Assembly (NCBI GenBank): GCA_009767595.1
Contig: VSDK01011222.1
Span: 180,929-244,928, forward strand
DNA length: 64,000 nt
Source of the DNA: Symbiodinium kawagutii
Taxonomy: Eukaryota > Sar > Dinophyceae > Suessiales > Symbiodiniaceae
Reading direction: 5' to 3'
The first letter of the stretch is position 1, and every line of letters begins with the position of its first letter. The notes under the pieces are model-generated. The model searched no databases and was not told the origin of the DNA. It worked only from the letters and a program-made list of their open reading frames with translations. The position numbers and the translations under genes are program-made. Shown piece after piece: positions 57,916 through 64,000 of the stretch.

Positions 57916-60900
57916 GACTTGAGAAGCTCGGGTTGAGCTTCGTGGATCCCGACAAGTTCACTGATCAGGGCTTTGGGCTCATTGGCGCAGGCAGCTGGGA
58001 GAGCTCATCTGTGGCGAGCCTCCAGGTATGCTGGTTGGAACCGTTGACCCAGGTCCCTTGGAAAAGCTTTGGTGCTGGATCACCATTGGAACTTCGGTTT
58101 CACTTAGGGAAGGGGTTGGCTACTTTCCAGTCATGTTTGACCAGCAGGTACCGAGGCGAGGATTGAAAATTCCTATTGCCAGACCAAGATAGGTTCGGGG
58201 ATTACACAAGTTTTCTTTTCTTAACTTTCTGTTTTTAAACCGACTACTTGGGTAGTTTGGGTGGTCATGGCGAACCTATGATTCAGCCATTTTTTCCAGA
58301 AGTTGAATGAATGTTGCGATTGACTGCTACAGTAGGCAGAAATGCGCCATCCCCGGTTAAAATCAAGAAATTGTCAAATGACCAGTGGCATCCATCAATG
58401 GGACACGTCCCACCCGCCAGCACCCCTCAAACCAATGGCTCTCGACTGACTCTTGGGTCCCCCCATTTATATGGCTGGCTCCACATCAACCCAAGGTTCA
58501 AGCACCACCAACTGACCTCCCGGTTTCAAGGCCTGCCAGTGACCTTGAAAACATTGGCCTTAGCCTTTGAGTTTTCGTGACTTGGCTGCTGATGCTATCA
58601 ACGAGTAGTGCTTGATCTTTGCTCTTGAATGGGGCGTATGGAAGGCAAATAGCAATCAGGGCAACCAGCATTTAGCAAACAATGTGAAGTGGTAGGTGAT
58701 TTGCGATACTTATTCTGCTTATTCAACGGCCACTCAAATATTACCAGGAAGACTCGGTTCCGCACTGTTTGTGGACATGGACAACATGGCGACTGTGTTA
58801 TGTCATGGAAGGCCTAGATGGATGTGTCCTGAGTGGTGCGGTTGCATCATACTCTCATATACTCTCCATTTTGTCGAAAGAATCGGTTTGATCTCTGTAA
58901 CCGAGATCTTACGTCTTTCTTGATCACAGTGAGATTCTTTGTTCACTCGAGGTGGACGGAGTGCAAGATCTCCAAAGATGGCTTTGGCAAACTCGTGGCT
59001 GGCTTGCCCAAGGCCCGGAGAAATGAGTACCCTCGAGGAAGTGAGATTTGTAACAAGCCACCCCCACACATTTGAGAGGGAATTAAGGCTATTCTAGATA
59101 TGGGTGTTTCTTAAAATAGGGAACCCCAACAATCCCAACAATGATTGCTTTAATACTCATACATGGTAAATCAAGGATGATGTAAGGGGTCCCTATTTTG
59201 AGAAACACCCACATGTCTGCATTTACTGAAATATCTACAGTGCACATACTATGTATAACTAGGTTCGGTGTTTGTCATGGCCGTATGTTTTGCTGCACCT
59301 TTTTTTTTTGTCGTGTACCTGGATTGACTGCAAGTGCTCTGCCTGCCAGTGAAAAATCACGACTAAGCCACCGTGTACTGTATGTGAGCAAGACATGTCC
59401 AATTTCAAGCTGACAATGCGGTATTTTGGACATTTTCATGGATTTGGATTTTTTAATTTTGGTGTATATGCACTTGTTGTCCAACGTCTGCTGATCAAAA
59501 TCATGTTGTTTGAATTCTTCTTGCTTGGTGTTTTGGTGGTTCTGGTGAATCACAGACACGATTTTCTCGAAACCACACTATCCTTATGGACTACAATTTA
59601 TTAGCCATGGATAGCCATGCTATCTATATATATATATATACATATGCACACACACATATATAATCCCAATGAAACATCATCCCTACAGATGGGTTTGTCC
59701 AAACATGGTGTACCTCAAAACTGAACCTTCCCCTATAAATACTGGGTATTATTGGATGGTCAGTAGGCACTATCACCCAGATCATCCCTATAAATCAGCA
59801 CTATCATCCCGATAGATCAGCACTATCATCCCTATAAATCAGCACCCCCCATACCAATCAATCATCATCCCAATGAACCATCATCTCAATGAACCGTCAT
59901 CCTAATGACCCATCATCCCTATACATCATGCCCATACATCATCCCTGTACATCATCCGCATACATCAAAATCCCCTAAATCGTCATTACAGCCCCACTCA
60001 TTCACCATCAGCACAGGGCTTGTCGTCCCTGGACCTGAGCATCCACAACGATGAACTGGGCGATGAGGTGAGGGAGAATGCCACCGCAGCTAAACCAGCA
60101 GCTTATTTGTGAGAGATATCATGATGTTCATTGATGCTTATTACTTATTATTAAATGATGTTTAATGATGTTTCATTCAATCCAGTATGTTGGCGAGGGA
60201 TTGATGTTTCATGAAGTTTATTGAAGGCTATTAATCCACTATTTGACTAAAGAGAGTGGACTGTCATGAGTGATTCATGTTTGATCATGATTGCTTAAAC
60301 GATGGTTAATAGAGGAATTTGTTACGATTCGTGGACAAGCAGAATTGTGAACCTTAGACATTCTGGTTCATTTTCCGCTTTATCACCAGGATTTTTCAAT
60401 GGATGAGAACACACCATCAACCTTATATCGATCCTGTCCTAAAAGGATGATTCTGGTTCACCAGCCTAGGGAAAAACGAGGCATTGATTTATTTCTTGCA
60501 GACACCATGATTGCTCATTGGTTCACCACACACACCCAACGTTGTGGTTGTTGTTGGGTTCAAACAAACCTTGTTTTTAGTTGTTTGTTGGTGACTGGGT
60601 GGTGATTGGATGTGTTTGGTATTTCAATATATTCCATGATTTTCTCTTCTTATTCTCGGGCTCAATCCGGCTCACCACCATCGAAGAAGACTGCCCTCGA
60701 AAACTGGTGTGTAGGAATGCGAGCGATCGAAATTTATGACGACATATCCTGTTGTGTGGATGTGGGTCCAAATGTATTCACATACCTTTTTTGGTTGGTT
60801 AATATTGACCCATAGCATCCCATGGCCATGTAGATAGGAAGGAGAAGAGAAGCCAATTCAACATTGCTCCGGCCAATTCGATGAGACGAATCTCCCAATG

Positions 60901-63825
60901 AAGCGGGAAATGGCAACATGCCCGAAGAAAGGGATGAGGAAAGTCCGCGAGGGAACATCGCTACTCCAGATCAGTAATTGAGATATCAATATATATATAT
61001 ATATATATATATATCAATGATATCAAGTGTCCAAGCAGTGAGTAAACCTTGTGGCTACAAAATATAGCAAAACATAACACAACTATCTATTTTGACATCA
61101 ATCTATCTATCTATCTATCTATCTATCTATTTTGTTTGTTTTCGGAATCCTCAAGTTTGGATGAACCTCTCTACCGCCAGGCCTTGGAACTCTTGGGAAA
61201 GGCGATGCCTCCTAGCGTGTCACGAGTCACTTGGAGCCCTCGTTGGAATGGGTGAGATTGCAGATCGAATGAATCGAATCTGAATCGAATCTGAATCGAA
61301 TGAATTGAATGAATCGAATCTGATGTTGTTTAAGATTCTGCTTTTCTGATGTATCAGTCTTTTGTTGGAAAAGACCTCCCCTTTGTTAATATTTCTTTTG
61401 GTGATATAGTTTTTTTGACTGACTCTGAGCCAGTCTGTGGAATGGGCTTTCTGATTCTTGACGCTGTTACCGGTGTTAGGTTGGAGTGACGACTTGAGAG
61501 TGCACAACGGGTTTTGCTGGTCCCAACTTAACTGCGCTGGCTGTTTGGTTGGTGCACCAGTTGCATGTTTGCGTTGCACACGATGTGTTTGGTGACACCT
61601 GAGTTTCTCGCGAAGAATATCAGACCTCATTGCAACATTGGTCAATGTGAGGATGGGAAAATCTTTTAATTCTTGGGCGATTGGTGACTGGGTAAGGTCA
61701 GCAAGGGCACGTGATTTTCATCACTAAGAAAAGAGAAAGAAAGAAAGATCGGTGTCTGGATTTTTTTGCAAGTGATTGTTTCATTTGCAGCTTTGGTTTG
61801 AACCCTTGTTGCTCCTACGGCCGTTGCCACTGATATTGCTGGAAACTCTGTGGGGCTGTAGCTACTCACCAGTGTATCAATCATAGTCTACCGAGTCCTA
61901 TACACAAATCAAAAAATGCGAAGATATCAATTGGTATCTTTTATGCCAACTGCCATGGCATCTTGTATACCATGGTAAAACGCAAGCATTGCCAATCCAC
62001 ACCCTTTGACTCATCAAGCTGGGCCGTATGCACCCATTGCTGGTGGTTTCCCCAACAAAACCAGCGAATGGTACAAGGTGGGCAACATGGTCAGTTTTAG
62101 TTTGGGTACAAGGGGTTTTGCCTGATGGCAAGGTAGTGCTGCACTTCAAGGACAACGATTTTTTCACGGACAAGGGCCTCTGTTGCTTGCTATCATCCCA
62201 CTCGTCAGACGTGGAATCCCTGGGCTGTCATGGCATTTGATCCTGTTTGGTAACTCGAAATTGATGTACTAGACTCCTTTTCTCAGATTGAGCTGGATAG
62301 GACCATGTCGGGTCGTATTCTGCAAATTCTGTAATTTAGTTTGTCAAACCTGTACTTCTGGTGCGCCGACCCGTTTATGTGTGCCCTACACATCGCAGCC
62401 ATGAATCAGGTTTATCCACAAAACTAGGACCAATATCCATTGAGAAAGAATACTGGGTAAGAATGTGATTATGGGCATTCGTCATCATTCGTCACCTATC
62501 TGACCATCCCACAGCTACACGGGGTTTGCAAAATGAGCTCTAGGAGTGAAGGGACTGAGTCAATTGATGTCACCGCATGAATTCTATAAATCCTGATTGA
62601 ATTTACAGTAATTAGGTGCGTTGAGTTGCCCCAAAGAAATCACAAGCTTCAAGGTGGGTTGGTCGTCGGTGAGATGTAGGTCATATTGTCGCTCATGTTG
62701 ATAGGGAAGCAAGAACATGAAACTGGAGTCTGCGAGGCAGCGCCTTCGATTTGAGTTGAGTTCCTCCTGAGGATGGTGGAAGTGGGTGATGAACCACAAG
62801 TTTTGGAAAGTAAAATTGGCAGTCATGGCGCATTTTCTAGAAGGGTAAGGTGCCTTAGAGTACAGCAAGTGATGACACATGACAACTTTCTCCAAGCTGT
62901 TTCTATCCTGGTTGCCAAGGCGCTCTCATAACAAGCAGCTTGAATGCAGTGATGCAGGTGGGAGAGGTTGACAGCGCTTGCCAGCGGTGATGCCGCCGGC
63001 AAATTGCCTAAGCACTGCGTGTGATCCCATTTCAGCTGAGGAGCCAACTTAAACACATGGAATACGTCGCATCCATGGCATTGCTGGGATGGGTGGCGTA
63101 GCAGCTGCAATTTGACCCCGCGAACTGTCATCCTGGTGACATCAGAGAGATTCAGAGAGAACAAGATAACTTGTTTATACTTGTTTCAAGTGAAAGTCTG
63201 CGCACAACGGTGGAAAGCTGCAAAGATCGTATTTTGCGCATCAGTTTTCATGGCGGGCAATGCTACACCTCAAACCACGTTCAGGGTTGGTACCTCTGCA
63301 ATAGCTGAGTTTCTTGGGGCTCATTTGAATGGCTAAGCTCAACCACCAACACCATATTATGCAGGAACCCTAGATCATTCTGGACGGAATCCTTTCGGGG
63401 AACAGGACACCTGTGAACATGAGGTGGTAGATGGGTTCCTTGATGCGTGGGCGGGCACTCCCAGACAATGCAAAGCTGCAATACTCGAATACGCAAGGTG
63501 ATAAACTTATGATATCTTATAATATAGATTTATAACTATATATATATATATGTATTTATGTATAGACTATTTGTGACTCTACCACTGCTTTGTCAAACTC
63601 GGTTGACCTATTCAAACATTCAAATTTCGAAATCTCATCATAGATCCTTCCGGTCCTCTCATCCACAAAGGTGCGGACTTCATGGCTGGTGCATCCACCG
63701 GTGGCTGCGCTGACCACCAAGGCCTTCCTGGCAGTCTGACGGAGCTGAGTTTGAACTTCGATGCCAACGGGCAGTTATCGGATGCCACTCTGGCTATGCT
63801 CTTCAGCTGCATGGATCACGTTTGA
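57916..63825 (+). CDS. Leucine-rich-repeat protein gene, roughly one repeat per exon (partial model)
   Basis: Short well-bounded exons carry variants of one repeat: LP-x-S-L-x-x-L-x-L-x-F-x-D-x-D-x-F-T-D-x-G. They are 57916-58025 (LEKLGLSFVDPDKFTDQGFG, donor GTATGC), 58531-58576 (LPVTLKTLALAFEF, donor GTGACT), 60017-60067 (GLSSLDLSIHNDELGDE, donor GTGAGG), 61156-61251 (YRQALELLGKAMPPSVSRVT, donor GTGAGA), 62113-62210 (LPDGKVVLHFKDNDFFTDKG) and 63644 or 63722 to 63825 (LPGSLTELSLNFDANGQLSD, TGA). A likely further exon at about 58950-59040 reads ISKDGFGKLVAGLPKARRNE. LRR arrays build curved protein-binding solenoids; the partner is unknown. The exact chain of exons is not solved, and introns of 0.5-1.5 kb may hide more repeats. 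The family call is fair; the gene model is rough. Confidence 0.55.
59100..59212. mobile_element. Short inverted-repeat element, TTTCTCAAAATAGGGG family
   Basis: About 113 bp in an LRR-gene intron. The left end GGGTGTTTCTTAAAATAGGG pairs with the right end CCCTATTTTGAGAAACACCC: 20 bp with one mismatch. Confidence 0.8.
59755..59975. repeat. CATCCC-TATAAATCAGCACTAT tandem repeat
   Basis: Imperfect units of about 22-28 bp (ATCATCCCTATAAATCAGCA), degenerating into ATCATCCCAATGAACC and ATACATCATCCC words. Confidence 0.85.
60988..61013. repeat. TA dinucleotide microsatellite
   Basis: About 13 AT units, flanked by the short inverted words GATATCA. Confidence 0.9.
61102..61131. repeat. ATCT tetranucleotide microsatellite
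   Basis: About seven perfect ATCT units. The open frame over it is an artefact. Confidence 0.95.
61263..61322. repeat. GAATCGAATCT / GAATGAATC pentanucleotide-based repeat
   Basis: Units of GAATC with T or GAAT spacers directly follow the LRR exon's GTGAGA donor, so they lie at the start of the intron. Confidence 0.85.
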
Positions 63826-63918
63826 TCACAGATTTTTGATTGGAGAGAACCATGAAGAAGACCAAAGATGTAGGATGGATGGGATGGAACCACTCAATCA
63901 CTCGTCGTAATCAGCATC

Positions 63919-64000
63919 ATGATCATGATCATGATCATCATCATTTTCTCTCATCATCTTTTCTTATCGGCAGCAGCAGTTGCTGCTGCTGCTGCTGCTG
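63919..64000. repeat. CATGAT repeat followed by CAG/CTG tract
   Basis: CATGAT hexamers at about 63920-63945, then CAGCAGCAG directly facing TTGCTGCTGCTG at 63973-64000. The latter forms an inverted repeat cut by the window edge. Confidence 0.85.

Noticed and set aside
1-64000. Dinoflagellate spliced-leader relict, tRNA, rRNA or CRISPR array
   Set aside because: No TTTTGGCTCAAG-like leader core, cloverleaf or spaced direct-repeat array was seen by eye. The tandem repeats lack unique spacers of constant size.

Overview
The window looks like nuclear DNA of a dinoflagellate, probably of the Symbiodiniaceae type. Genes are broken into many short exons. Introns are abundant, and several begin with GC instead of GT (five of the fourteen I could place in the best-resolved gene). 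Most acceptors are AG followed by G. All recognisable genes lie on the plus strand, microsatellites are frequent, and short inverted-repeat elements sit inside introns. The species call is inference: no rRNA, spliced-leader or organelle marker is present. Gene models below come from joining exons by reading phase and by matching well-known protein families. Apart from the methionine sulfoxide reductase, few genes show as one long open frame.

Layout. 1-1276: no supported exon. 1277-8489: the C-terminal three quarters of MFAP1, a spliceosome-associated protein, in 15 exons with unbroken phase. 9455-9741: an FNIP/leucine-rich-repeat relic with a frameshift. 9.7-17.8 kb: mostly repeats, AT-rich DNA and a few orphan exon candidates. 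17828-20663: a complete 4-exon deoxyribose-phosphate aldolase (DERA, deoC) of 302 residues. 22.5-23.3 kb: the 3' end of an unrecognised gene. 23419-23910: a secreted-type MsrB-like methionine sulfoxide reductase. 25-30 kb: several well-bounded exons of unrecognised genes. 31048-38234: a lysine/glutamate- and arginine/serine-rich (SR-like) gene in which a pair of tiny exons has been tandemly amplified. 39-50 kb: scattered exons and repeats. 51.6-52.1 kb: a pentatricopeptide-like (PPR) segment with an in-frame stop. 53.4-53.8 and 55.3-55.7 kb: unrecognised coding segments. 57916-63825: a leucine-rich-repeat gene with about one repeat per exon.

Functions that can be named are nuclear RNA processing (MFAP1, the SR-like protein), deoxynucleoside catabolism (DERA), repair of oxidised methionine (MsrB) and RNA or protein binding by repeat proteins (PPR, LRR). 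They do not form a pathway. Their shared orientation fits the unidirectional gene blocks reported for dinoflagellates. I found no CRISPR, tRNA, rRNA, virus or toxin gene.
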